A DNA stretch of 42,336 nt from assembly GCA_020536535.1 (NCBI GenBank), contig JAHLWZ010000664.1, positions 6,203-48,538 of the forward strand, read 5' to 3'. Both the position numbers and the translations under genes were made by a program. This document shows positions 1-10,524 of the stretch, piece after piece. The notes beneath the pieces are model-generated. The model was not told the DNA's origin, searched no databases, and saw only the letters and a program-made list of their open reading frames with translations. The stretch comes from Pelomyxa schiedti. Taxonomy: Eukaryota; Evosea; Pelobiontida; Pelomyxidae. The stretch's first letter is position 1; each line of letters opens with the position of its first letter.

Positions 1-116
1 CGCGGGCCCTTTGCCCGTAGTCTGGGGCGCTGCAGGTGCTCGGCGGGTAGATGCGGCCGGGGGCCTCGGCGGCCGCGGCTACCGAGGGCGGCGAGGCGCG
101 GGGGCCGGCGGCGATG
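1..116. other. GC-rich contig-end segment of different composition
   Basis: The first ~116 bases are extremely GC-rich, made mostly of ggcc/gcgg words. They change abruptly at about 116-125 into the AT-rich sequence typical of the rest of the window. One minus-strand frame is open throughout but gives an Ala/Pro-rich peptide I do not recognise. A chimeric or contaminant contig end, adapter-proximal misassembly, or a real GC island are all possible. No gene is called. Confidence 0.5.
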
Positions 117-294
117 GACTCAATTTGGTATTTTGTGAACAAGAAATGACAGGAAGAGCACTTGTTTAACGAGTGTGTTGTGTCATTGACACATCGTTCT
201 GCGAAGCTTTTTGAGGTGGGCCCAACACAACCTGGCTTCCCTTTCTAGGAACTCATCAAAACTTGATGAAGAAAGAGTAAGAGAAAGTATACAT

Positions 295-975
295 TTAGAG
301 GTTCTGAGGGGGAGGGAGCTCGGGGATTCCAGCTTGTTTCATTACTTCTGCAACTGATTTTTCCAAGTCATCGACCCTCTTGCCCATTTCATCAACTATT
401 TTGAAGAGTGTCAGTGTTTATAAACACTTATATTAAATTATATTTAAATATTTCTTTTAATAATTGTGTTGTGTGGAATGGGTAAGAACATACTCCTGTC
501 AAGTATACCCATCGACATTTGTTCGAACCTGGACTGCATTTGGCCCAGTAAAGTTGCAACCTGTGAGTGCATTAATGTTAGTACTTAGTGCTAAATCTAC
601 TCGGCTACGCACACTAACTTAAAGAGGCATGCACACAACACAATCACGCACATAGTTTGTCAAGTCCTGTGGGGTGGTTGCATTGGCAGTAGCCTGTGGC
701 TGGCCCCCACCAGGTGTCACCGGCTGTTGTTGCAATTGATTTGGTGTGTCAGCAGAGGGTGTTGGTGGTGATGTACTGGTCGCTGATGTTGATGCAGTCA
801 CAACACTCCCTGGTTGTTGCTGTTGTTGTGGTTGTTTGGTGTGATGATGGGGGTTGTTGTTGGTTGTGTTTGTTGTTGTAGATGAGGGTGGCTGTTGGCG
901 CTTCGTTGTTGTGTTTGTTGTTTGTTGTTGTTGCCTCGTCGATGACGGTTGTGAGGGTGGAGGTTGCGACGTCAT
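295..975 (-). CDS. Heat shock factor-binding protein 1 (HSBP1)-like
   Basis: Small coiled-coil protein of the HSBP1 family, which in animals trimerises, binds heat-shock factor and dampens its activity. Three exons on the minus strand (975-652, 560-494, 395-295) splice in frame to 163 aa. Residues ~1-100 are a Thr/Gln/Pro-rich low-complexity tail. The rest is the conserved core: 'QDLTNYVATLLGQMQSRFEQ' is followed by a segment containing RIDEMGKRVDDLEKSV and then AEVMKQAG, with the family's heptad pattern. Classical HSBP1 is about 75 aa, so the long N-terminal extension is unusual. The start at 975 is the first Met of the reading frame that precedes the core. Its promoter is shared with the divergent FABP-like gene. 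Family assignment is strong; the HSF-binding role is inferred from homologues. Confidence 0.88.
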
Positions 976-1108
976 TGTGGGAGCACAAACGCAAATCACC
1001 CGAAGATCTGCACGGGTTTTCTTTTCCAGCTCACTTGCACACCACGAAGGCGAAAAGTCAAAGGGTACGAAAAACACAAAATAAAACAAAAAACACGTTT
1101 GTACGCAG
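976..1108. promoter_or_regulatory. Compact divergent promoter between HSBP1-like and FABP-like genes
   Basis: Only 133 bp separate the start codons of two head-to-head genes, so both core promoters and 5' leaders must lie here. The stretch ends in A-rich sequence just upstream of the FABP-like ATG. I see no unambiguous TATA box or heat-shock element. Confidence 0.5.
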
Positions 1109-1943
1109 ATGGCCGCTACCCCTGATTTGACGCCGCTGTTTGGCAAGTGGCAATTGGAGGCCACAACTGGCCAATTCGAGGTAATTAATTTGTTTTTTTG
1201 TTTTGTTGTGTTGACAATTCTATTATTGTTAACAATTCTTAAATTATTTGTTATTAATGTGTTATTTATTAATTAGGAATTTAAGATAATATTTAATAAA
1301 TAACTAATTAATAAATATTTAGTATTATTGCTAATGAAGGTGTCAGGAATTCCTCACTGAGCAAGGAATGGGATTTCTCATGAGGTACGGAACGTTTTTG
1401 TTCTGAGGTACGGATTAGTGACTTTGTTTTTTAGAAAAGCTGCTCTCTCTGCAACCCCCACCTGCACAATGTCCCAGACGTAAGTAGCCCAATTCGCGGT
1501 CCCCACTCACTCCTTTAAGAAATCCAACAACAGTCCGATTGTTTTTGGAGTCAACATTCAAAAACCGTGAAGACATTCTCGACATTACCGGAAAGCCCGA
1601 GGCCAAGACCGGCGAAGGACCCCCATCCACCAGTACTGCTCACTTCTTTTTTCCTTCTTCTTCCCTACTAACTCCGCATTAGCCACCACAACCGTCACCA
1701 CACACGAGGGGAGTGTCTGCCTCAACAGCGTTGCCGAGTCGACCAGCGGGACACCAGTAACCATCACCACTAAGCGCTTTAGAAGGGTATGTCCCAACTG
1801 GAATCCCCTCGCTTCTCACGTTTAATTTTGCCTGTTTGTAACTTACACTCACACAAAAGGGTGACAAGATGATCACAACATTGAGCCTGACCAAGGCCGG
1901 TAAGACTGTGTCTGCTGAGAGGATTTTCCACAAACTACCCTAA
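1109..1943 (+). CDS. Fatty-acid-binding protein (FABP/iLBP, calycin) family
   Basis: Intracellular lipid carrier of the ten-stranded beta-barrel FABP family. Six exons (1109-1180, 1347-1384, 1435-1479, 1520-1632, 1683-1786, 1860-1943) join in frame to 151 aa. Family marks are the N-terminal 'LFGKWQLEATTGQFEEFL', 'GMGFLMRKAALSATPT', the 'STFKN' strand, and the C-terminal 'GDKMITTLSLTKAGKTVSAE' followed by RIF, which stands where animal FABPs carry the lipid-carboxylate R-x-Y. The protein is slightly longer than the usual ~132 aa because of a Thr-rich stretch in the middle. There is no signal peptide, so it should be cytosolic. Ligand specificity cannot be read from sequence. The start is the first ATG after the AT-rich leader. 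Its divergent neighbour is HSBP1-like. Confidence 0.85.
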
Positions 1944-2197
1944 ACAGTTCCACCCCCCAACAAACAATCAACAACCCTTTCCCAGTCCTCCATTTTTTGT
2001 ATTTCTTTGGTTTCTCATAATTTTCCGATGGCCCACGAGCTCGAAAACAGGAAATTTCCCCTTTCTCGTGGGTCAATTTGAAACGAAAGCTGAAAAGAAA
2101 CAACGAAAAAAAAACAATCAAGGTGTGGTGGTAAACCAAGACCCACAATACTACTCAACCAACCCTACGTTACATCACAGCGAGGCAGTTGTTCCAA
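1944..2197. other. Intergenic, FABP 3' end to CLU-fusion promoter
   Basis: 254 bp with A-rich runs and no supportable gene. 'tacatcacag' at about 2171 could be the acceptor of a leader intron, but no matching donor is clear. Confidence 0.4.
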
Positions 2198-5100
2198 ATG
2201 GGTGACAGCAACAACAACACCCTAATCAACCCGTACACTCTGCAACCAATAGCACCACCAACACACACCCAAAAACAGCAACAGCAACCGCCGCGTCCCA
2301 CAATCACAGCCGTCACTGCCGCGCCCGCTGTCACGTCGTCGCCCTACTGCATCACTGTCACCGCCGCCGACGGAAACACAAAGGACTTGGGGCGCAACTC
2401 GCCACCGCCCCAACCCATAATCACTCTCTCGCCGTCCGCCTCTTCACCGTATTCACCACCACCATCTCACGCGGCGGCACTGTCACCCACCAGATTCGTG
2501 GCGGACACGAGGGGGTACCAGTACGCCGACGAAACGCCGCCGCCATCACCCCAATCGCCGAATTCGCCGCCGCGGGGCACTCATGGGATAGCGCACGATC
2601 AACAACCGCCGAGTTTCGTTGCCGATGTGCGGGGGTACCAGTTCGCCTCCGAAACGGCAATCGCGGAACCACACAATGACAACACAACAGTGCCTAATGT
2701 GGATGTGAGAGGGTACCAGTTTGGCTGTGGTGATAGTGGCAGTAATAGTAGTAGTAGCAGCAGTAATACTAGTGCTGATAAGAGTGGTGGTGGTGGTGGT
2801 GGTGGTGGTGCGGATGCAAGCGGGTATCAATTTGGCTGTGGTGAGGGCACTGCTGTCAATACCGGGGATTCTGGGGTTGGTGGATATGGTGCGCCGACAA
2901 CTAACAGTCAGTATACTATGCCAAGTACTGGGACGCAAAGGAATGATGCACCGAGTGGTTCTGTTGGGGCCACCGCTGTGACGGGTGAGGCTACTCAACT
3001 TCCATGGTAAACAAAGGTTGAAATTAGTGACGTAAGTCAACATTGTGCAGGAAGGAAAAGACTCTGCACTGGAACGAGCAGTTTCAAAACATTATCAAAC
3101 AGGAAGACGGTTTAGAGAAATATTCTCAAATCGCCCAGTTTGCAAATGACTTTGTATATAGTGCTAGTTTATACGGAAAGTATGCACAAAAGCCAATCAT
3201 TTTGCCTCTCACAATGCATTACTATCCAGAATTATTATATCTGAGCTTGGTATGCCTGAAAAAGAAAAAACAATCAAGCCCATCTCTATTGGTAACTTTC
3301 TGAATCCTTTGGGTTCTCCCTGAGGTATTAAATCTAGGCGGAATTGCTGGTGGAGAAAAGTATATTGTCAGAGGCATTTTCTTCAAACTCGCAATTGATA
3401 AGCACAATTTGTACAATTCCGACGAGAAAGCGGCCAAAGGAGCTGGTCTACTTCCCCCTCTTTACGATTCCACTGATCTGTTCAGGACACGAACTCAAAG
3501 GATTGCAGTCCTACTACAACTGCCATATTCCAGGACTATGCTTGCCGTTGTTCGTGCTTATTGACTACAAAGGGTATGGACTGGCTGTAATATCGCCGTT
3601 GACTCTCACAGATACCGGCTGAGTGCAACATCCGTTCTTCCTATCCGAAGTGATACAATCAAGTACGGCTCCTCTGATGCCGCTTTGCATATACACACAG
3701 GTAAGCCTGTCTGCGTGCCTTATAAACTTATGAATTTGTGTAGAAATACCAGAATTGAATAGAAAAATGGAGGAGGCTGCAGCCATGCTTAACTTAAAAG
3801 GGCATGCAATTAATGGAAAACTTCTTCACAGTGCTGTTGACGTTGAGGTGCATCAAGGGTTGGACGGTAACTTCTACATTGTGGACTCGTGTGTCATCTA
3901 CAATTGTATTAATTCAATGACCTTTTCTGCAGTGCACGTGTATTTCCTCCTGAAGCCCCTCTTGATGATGACTTCGTGGAAAAGAGACGATATCTCTACT
4001 CTCTATTAAGGTAAGAACAAAGTGGAAGATCTGACACAGTAATGTACAAACAGACCGGAACTTGTCAAGTCCAGTCCTGTACCTTTGAGTAGTGATGCAT
4101 ATTCTTCATTTGATAGAAACGACCCCAATTGTGATGAGAACAGGGAAGATCTAATGCTTGTATAGTGGCACAAAATCTATACTTTTGATTTTGATGGCTA
4201 GCTAGGCAACCTTACGGCTCACGAATGAAGTTATACCCATGTTTGCCCAAAAGCTGGAAGCCCAAATACTGGAAACTGGCACATCTGATTTGAACTTAGC
4301 ACAATGTCTCCATACCCTTCTTACGTGAGATATTGAAACAATACCCCAGCATTGCACAAAGCCGGTATTAATGTGAGACATCTAATGAGGCTCTACCACT
4401 GCTGCACGACACCCATTGCTCGAACAACCATTCTCACTGGTATCTGCTATTTTATGGCCTTATTCATTATATAACCACCCTCAGAGAGTGTTGCCAGAGC
4501 GGTTAAAAGTATTATACGGGGAAAGCTCCGGAAGCGAATGAAGCGGCCCCCATTTGTTCCAACCGAGCTGCCATATAAACAAATTATCATTGATTGCTTC
4601 AATACTGTTCTTGGCCACAGTAAGTTTATTTTCCCTCATGTGGCTACTTAGAACTATTAGACGTCAGGAAGTCTGAAAAATTGTGGAGTTACGATTTACC
4701 TGCTTGGCTAAAAGAGAACTATCGCAGTGGGTACAACCGAGATTTAAAGACAATCAGTCCCAAGCAAGTGCAGATGTTCCGTAAGTAACTAACACTTGAC
4801 TCCTTCACTCACAAAATAAACAAGTATTGATGACCAGAGTTCAAGAAATGATTGGAACATATCTGACTCCCCAAGCAAACGAGCAACTGAAGCAGAATCC
4901 TGACACTTTCATTGCTCTCCCTCCTGACATTGGCACTGTAATTTACTAACTAACATAAACACTGCGTTTTAATAATTACGCAAGATGGAAGCTAAAATCA
5001 AGCAGTTGAACATTGCGTACTATGCTGAAGGTTGGGAACAATTCTGAATGTGAATTTATTCACTTGTTAACAGGCTATGTCCTTCTCGTTCAGGCTATGA

Positions 5101-7080
5101 ACAGCACGCGCAAGGATGCATCACGTCTCTGGTAGAATTGATGCTAATTTTTATTTCCTTTACAGTTTTTGTAGGGCTCTCGCTGAAGATAAACTTGCTC
5201 TGGCAGTTGGTAGCACTACTGACAGCCAATCAGCTCTATTTCAGTGGGCAAACCTTATATTTGAGAAAGCTAAGCGGAGATCGCCGTCAGCCCGTATGCA
5301 ATTGCTCAAAGTCGCCCTCAAGAAGTCGGTGTCCTGCATATTTTCCTAAGAGCTGACTTTCACTCTCTAGGATTCAAAGTGCATCAGAACTGGGAAAAAA
5401 CCGCAAAGTGGACCTTCTCTGGGGGTGTCTGCTAGCACATGTGGCAGCTCTCAAAGATGACCCGGAAAAATCCCCGGAACTGTACATGAGAGCAGGAGCC
5501 AAGTATATGTTTGCCCGATAACATGGCCTAATTCAATAAGGTTTGAAGAAGCTTTGAGCTTTGAACCACACTGTCTCGATGAACTGGTTGAATCGGCAAT
5601 GGCTTCTCAGAAACACGAGCTTGGGGCTTTGCTGGAAACTGCTATGCAGTGGTTAGAGATGAACACTATAAATAAGCAACTGATTTATAAACAGTGCACC
5701 TCAACTACTTCGGGTATTGCAGCGCCACCTCCACTTGCTGAAAGGCTCCCTTGAACTTGACCATGCTGGCAGACTCACAGAGCCGACGATATTGTGGCTC
5801 ATCAAAAACAGTGACCCCTTCATTGTATGAATACTCCTCCAAAAATGTTGTTTACCTCTTGCAGTCAATATCACTCCTAGGATGCAGCCATGTCACTGAC
5901 AAGATTCTTGTAGAATTGGCCAATGGGAAGTCAAGCCAGCTGCACGACTTGGAACTGGTTGGGTGCCCGCTTGTAACTCCGGAGGCTGTTACCACCTTCG
6001 TGTATGGCGCAACAACAACCCCCGCTGATGGCGAAGCTGTACTGTCATTCCCAACAACACCCGCCCCGGTGTTGGCTTCTCTATCTCTGGACGATGCGCA
6101 GGCTAGTGCTGCCCCAGCAATAACTCGGAAAGGCGTGAGTGTCTTTATCATTTCCACAAAAGACCATCTGAGAACAGCGGACAAAGTTGAAGCCGGGAAA
6201 CCAAAGATATACTGTACCTATCTCACTACAAAACTTCCCAAGACACTAACTCGATACCACTCAGATATCACACAAAATACAATAAAATACCAAGAAGTTG
6301 TGCATATTCTCACAACATGGAATGTGCGGCAAAAACCCATTTCAATTGCTGCCACAGCAGCTGGATGTACTGCTGAAAATTTCGCGAAGAAAGTTGTCAA
6401 AGACATGTATGGTGTTCTGAAGCGACCCCTTTTCTATGACAAATCCGATCTGTTGGTTGGGGTATGCTTATTTTCGCCGCTACTGCATGAACTTACTTTC
6501 TGGTAGGAACATAGATTCCTTGGTCACGAATTTGACCAAATTGGAGTGGAGAAATTTGGCGCGATGTACAAAGGGATGCATGCCACAGCAAGCACTGTAG
6601 TTGCATGCACTCTGGATGGAGATGAGATAATGACTTTCAAAGGCAAAGTTGAAGGAGTGATTGTTTACCCTCCGAGAGCCTCTGACAAAGGATTCGGCTG
6701 GGATTCTGTAAGCCGGGAAAAAAAATTCCATCCTTGCTTATCACAACAGATTTTCGTGCCGGATGATTACTCCAACACCCTCAGTGAAATGATTGATCAC
6801 AAATTCGTTGTAAGTTATCCCCTTTCCTCCTATAACCGGCACTCCGCCAACACCTACCGAACAATCAACCAACCTACTAACCACACACCTCTCACACACC
6901 TAGGTCAACACACGGCACAAGCCGTTCATACAGCTGTCATACACATTGTTTGACAGGGCCAAGCACATGCACGCACTGCTGGGCCTCAGGTCATCTAACT
7001 TCTTCCTGGACATGAGGTCATCAGAATCACCGCGGACCGGCTCCCTGTCCCCAAGGCCCCTCGCTGCTTCCCATTCATGA
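2198..7080 (+). CDS. CLU-domain / LRR-like / ITPase (HAM1) fusion protein
   Basis: Long multi-exon gene, roughly 1,250 aa. The first exon (2198-3006) encodes a Pro/Thr/Ser-rich region with four imperfect RGYQF repeats. The second block (~3051-4500) matches the clustered-mitochondria (CLU) domain: 'VDVEVHQGLDGNFYIVDSA' then 'FPPEAP', and later 'LHKAGINVRHL'. A helical TPR-like stretch (~4700-5660) follows. Next come LRR/F-box-like repeats ('LLGCSHVTDKILVELA', 'LHDLELVGCPLVTPEAV', ~5860-6000). The C-terminus is an ITPase/HAM1 domain: 'IYYITQNTIKYQEVVHIL', 'GKVEGVIVYPPRASDKGFGW', then DSIFVPDD and TLSEM. I traced about 20 short introns with compatible phase and no forced stop. CLU proteins act in mitochondrial distribution and mRNA binding; HAM1 enzymes cleave non-canonical purine NTPs. 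Two adjacent genes cannot be excluded, but there is no stop, gap or promoter between the halves. Confidence 0.75.
2495..2841 (+). repeat. Four degenerate (V)-D-x-RGYQF protein repeats
   Basis: Four copies of a short coding repeat occur in the N-terminal low-complexity exon: FVADTRGYQYADET (2495-2536), FVADVRGYQFASET (2614-2655), VDVRGYQFGCG (~2699-2730) and ADASGYQFGCG (~2810-2841). Spacers are Pro- or Ser/Gly-rich. Three nucleotide copies share 'gggtacca' at the GYQ codons. They may be short linear binding motifs in a disordered tail; no function is known to me. Confidence 0.7.
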
Positions 7081-7314
7081 CACCAACTAAACTGTAGTAC
7101 CCACAATGTATGCTGGGAAAGGATTTCTGAGTTTAGAAAGGGGACCGGAGCCGCCCATGCAAAGAGGGGTTCCAGACAGGAAATTCCTCGATTGTGGAAG
7201 TCATCAAAGAAAGAATTGAGGCCGTAGCCTTCTGTTGATGTAATCCTAATCTTGTCGAATTTCCGTTCTGACCACCGTCAAGCGCTTTTTTTTTTTCATC
7301 CAGCAAGCATTGAG
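7081..7314. other. Intergenic, upstream of cathepsin Z
   Basis: 234 bp between the ITPase-fusion stop and the cathepsin start, with a T-run at 7286-7298 just before the start codon. No gene is supported. Confidence 0.4.
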
Positions 7315-8789
7315 ATGAGGGTTGTTGTGATGGTTTGTGTTGGAGTGATGATGATGGTGGGGACCAGTACGGGAGGAAGGTACCATAAGTTCGACGAGAG
7401 GGTCGTGCCTCCTGCCTTTGACTACGAAGCGGTCGGTGTCCTTCTATCTTCTTTTTTTTTTTTGGCTACAACACGCCTTATGGGAGTGTATTGGGAATCT
7501 GTGATGAGATGGAACCTTGGTCCCCTAACCCCTCCCTTTTTTTTCACCCTTATTGTAGGCAAAGACCTCTCATATCTTTTCTCCTCAACCTTCTGAGGTG
7601 ATTTTCAAAATGCACGACTCTTTTTCTGTATTTTCTGACATTCCTCCATATATTGTAGTACATTCCACGCAGCGCAATTCCTTCTTCTTGGGGTTTCATC
7701 TTTAACCATTCTTCCCTCACTCCTGATCGAAATTTCTAGACTGGCGTGATGTTAATGGCATAAATTATTGCTCCAAAGATCTCAACCAGCATATTCCCCA
7801 GTACTGTGGAAGTTGCTGGGCCCACTCGTCTATGTCTTCTTTAGCTGACCGCTTGAATATAATGAGAAATGGCAAATGGCCATCCCTTGTTTTCTCTATA
7901 CAGGTTTCTTCTTTCCAGTATTTCGTTCATTGTAAGCAAATTGCAGGTCTTACTCAACTGTGGTCCCTTGGTATGATAAGTCCCCCTTGACGAGAAACCT
8001 TAGTCTGAACCAGGTGGCCGGCTCTTGTCATGGTGGGACTACAATGGGTGCATATTCATGGGTGTATGAAAATGGAATTCCAGATGAAACATGTCTGGTA
8101 GCGTCTTGAGCTTTTTTTTTTCTCCTTTACCTGCCCTGATTACTTCAGACATATGAAGCAAAATCCAATGATTGTACTGCTGTGAACATATGTAGAACGT
8201 GTGACCCCGATACTGGTTGCTCGGCTATTCAAAATTTCACTCGCTATACAATTAGTGAGTATGGCCACCTTCATGGTGTTGATGCAATGCAAGCAGAAAT
8301 GTATCTTTTTTTATTTTTATTTATTTTTTTTTTCCCTTGCCAAACAAACACAAAGCTATGCCCGGGGACCAATTTCCTGTGGTATTCATGCAAATGATGC
8401 ACTGGAAAACTACACTGGAGGTACTTAACGTATCTGATTACCCAAAACTTATTTGTTTGTAGGAGTTTTGATAGACACATCAGGCCGCATAAAAATCAAC
8501 CACTACGTTTCAGTTGTGGGATGGGGAGATGAAGCCAACCCTGATGGTAGTACTACACCCTACTGGATATGCAGGTGATGATCACCTTCCCGCGCCAATA
8601 GCTGTTGTCTAATAAAAAAACAGGAACTCGTGGGGAAAATACTGGGGCGAATCCGGTACCACGCATAGCTTGTCAAACATATTAAATAAATATACTTACA
8701 ACCCCAAAGGTTGGTTCAGGATCATTCGCGGTACAAATAACCTCGGCATTGAAGAAGACTGCAGCTGGGGAGTACCTGTTACATTCTAA
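7315..8789 (+). CDS. Cathepsin Z/X-like cysteine carboxypeptidase (papain family C1A)
   Basis: Lysosomal-type papain-fold protease. Ten exons join in frame to 318 aa. An N-terminal hydrophobic Met/Val-rich segment (residues 1-19) is a signal peptide, followed by a short propeptide, as in cathepsin Z. The '[15 protein letters not shown]' block carries both the catalytic Cys and the HIP mini-loop that distinguishes cathepsin Z and gives it carboxypeptidase activity. The catalytic His is in '[11 protein letters not shown]' and the Asn in '[10 protein letters not shown]'. '[19 protein letters not shown]' aligns with the family. An insertion of about 16 residues lies after 'YWGE', before 'GWFRIIRG'. 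Several introns carry long poly-T tracts. It probably acts in acidic digestive vacuoles. All active-site residues are intact. Confidence 0.93.
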
Positions 8790-8839
8790 AACCCAATATT
8801 CATTTATAAAAAAAACCTCTTTTGCTCTCAGCCTTTCTA

Positions 8840-8906
8840 TTCCTGTTTGTGAGGTTCTCGGACACGTTCAAGGTGATTGAGGCTGCAACCGGTGTGTGTT
8901 GGATCA
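8840..8906 (+). pseudogene. 3' remnant of a tandem paralogue (direct repeat of 10197-10263)
   Basis: These 67 bases match 10197-10263, the 3' coding end of the next gene, at 65 of 67 positions. They keep the same peptide frame (LFVRFSD, then TFKVIEAATGVCW). No upstream coding body precedes it; the cathepsin Z stop is only ~50 bp away. The simplest reading is the stump of an additional family copy lost by unequal recombination. Confidence 0.75.
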
Positions 8907-8984
8907 TCAAATCTCTTGCAAGAGGCGATTTTTCTGAGAAGAATCGGTTGGAATCCTCCAAGATCGAACACATCGGTGATCATC

Positions 8985-10322
8985 ATGAGCGACGAGCCAA
9001 GCAGATACGCCATCACAGCCACAGGCCCAGCCTCCACCACAGTCCACTCCCAAATTGTAACTATGATGCTCGCGGCGCACGCGCGATGCGGCGCACGCAC
9101 ATCCCTCGGCACCAGCGCATCACCATCATCATCATCATCACCATCATCGCCGCTTCTTCTTCTGCGGCTGTCTCCGTCGCTCGTGCACCGCCACGCCGGG
9201 GTGTGGTCCGCGTTCCTGCGCGTGCTGTGGTGCGACTTCATCGTGCCGTCGCAGCGCCGCTTCGTCGTGGACCTGGACCTCGAGCACGACACCCTCCGGC
9301 ACGTCGCCGTGCAGCTGTGCGTGGCGCCCAGCATGCGGGCCCTCACGAGGCCCGCCGCCGCCGCAGGGGGCCAGTGGCCCGGGACCTGGATGGACGCGCA
9401 CCGGACCGCCGTGCATTATGGGTCCAGCGGCGACGACGACGACGCCGACTTGGGCAATGGCTACGGGACCTACCGCCACAGCAACCACGTCGGCTTTTTT
9501 GGTAGTGCCCACGACGGGCGATACGACTGCAATTCCAAGTGGGTGGTCACGGTGTGGTCTGCTGATTACGGTGGCAGCCCGTCGAGATTCACCATCGCCA
9601 AGGCGCCTGACTTGGATGCACACAAGTTCGACGCAAATTGTGTCGTGGAATCTCCGTTTCTGTGTTGTGTGAAGTATGTTTCCTTCTGCATGAGGTGTGA
9701 CCCTGACAAGGCTGTGGTGATTGCCACGAAACCGGACCAGCCGGAGCGCCTGCTGGCTTGGGTGGTTGATGTTGCCATGTCATTCGAATCCGGGAACCTG
9801 GTGATTGTGTGTGAGACATCCTGCAGGGTCACTGGCGATGTAAGGCAGATCAGTGTTGGCCAGGTTCTGAGCCTGACACAGGTCACTGGTGCCAACTGCT
9901 TCCTCTTGAAGTGGTCGCACTATGGGCAAAGTTCTAATCTGTGCATGATACGCGATGACAGTGGGACCAGGTCCCAGTTTGCCATTGACACTAAGGTGAA
10001 CAATGCCAGTGTGTCGCAGCTGTCGGTGTCACGGTTCTGTGTGTGCACAAAGGTGGCTCTGAGTGGGTTTGCGGAGATATGGGACTGTGGGAATGACTTC
10101 AGGGAATCAGGAGCACCGTGGCTGGTGAAGGTGATGCGATTCTCAGAGCTTGGCGGTGCTGTGAATGATGTTGGAACAGTGGAGGCAAATTCGGGGTTCC
10201 TGTTTGTGAGGTTCTCGGACAGGTTCAAGGTTATTGAGGCTGCAACCGGTGTGTGTTGGATCACCGTTGTTCTTCCACCACCAGCAGCAATTCTCTGTCT
10301 GCAAAGGGTTGTCTTCCTCTGA
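8985..10322 (+). CDS. Unrecognised propeller-like family protein, tandem paralogue A
   Basis: Single uninterrupted frame of 445 aa; I do not recognise the family. The N-terminal block 'HSQIVTMMLAAHARCGARTS' aligns loosely with the 'RDQFVALCAG' and 'RDQMLALCCC' blocks of the next two genes. A Ser-rich stretch and a His-rich low-complexity stretch follow. The C-terminal ~250 residues are beta-rich, with short repeats ending in patterns such as 'RFKVIEAATGVCWI' that resemble degenerate WD/propeller blades. The absence of introns contrasts with the neighbours. The region ~9050-9470 is markedly GC-rich. The start codon is the first Met of the frame. There is no signal peptide or membrane segment. 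A lineage-specific beta-propeller protein is my inference only. Confidence 0.65.
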   Translation: MSDEPSRYAITATGPASTTVHSQIVTMMLAAHARCGARTSLGTSASPSSSSSPSSPLLLLRLSPSLVHRHAGVWSAFLRVLWCDFIVPSQRRFVVDLDLEHDTLRHVAVQLCVAPSMRALTRPAAAAGGQWPGTWMDAHRTAVHYGSSGDDDDADLGNGYGTYRHSNHVGFFGSAHDGRYDCNSKWVVTVWSADYGGSPSRFTIAKAPDLDAHKFDANCVVESPFLCCVKYVSFCMRCDPDKAVVIATKPDQPERLLAWVVDVAMSFESGNLVIVCETSCRVTGDVRQISVGQVLSLTQVTGANCFLLKWSHYGQSSNLCMIRDDSGTRSQFAIDTKVNNASVSQLSVSRFCVCTKVALSGFAEIWDCGNDFRESGAPWLVKVMRFSELGGAVNDVGTVEANSGFLFVRFSDRFKVIEAATGVCWITVVLPPPAAILCLQRVVFL

Positions 10323-10524
10323 ATCTCTCTCTCGCTTTTGTTGTTTGTTTTCAACAAGCACCGAAGACACCAAATTGCAGCTAAATTTTACGGCTTTTGC
10401 CACACAATTCGGTTGGGCAGCGGAGACCAACTTAGTTCAGCGCAGATTGCTCACCACCTGCAAATTTTCTTTCTTTGGAGGTTCGGATGATTTCCCCGAA
10501 TCATCTGTCTGGTTTATTCACCCA

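Noticed and set aside
696-1130. Plus-strand open frames opposite the HSBP1 low-complexity exon
   Set aside because: They encode Val/Cys/Leu runs that are the complement of Gln/Thr/Asn codons on the minus strand. They are shadows of repetitive coding sequence, not genes.
9121-9150. Cat-trinucleotide run as a microsatellite or regulatory repeat
   Set aside because: Short, imperfect and within the paralogue A coding frame, where it encodes a low-complexity run. No independent role is supported.
8837-9623. Minus-strand and alternate-frame long open frames over the GC-rich part of paralogue A
   Set aside because: High GC suppresses stops in all frames. The peptides are Arg/His/Pro-rich and low in complexity, while the paralogue A frame is the one sharing family motifs.
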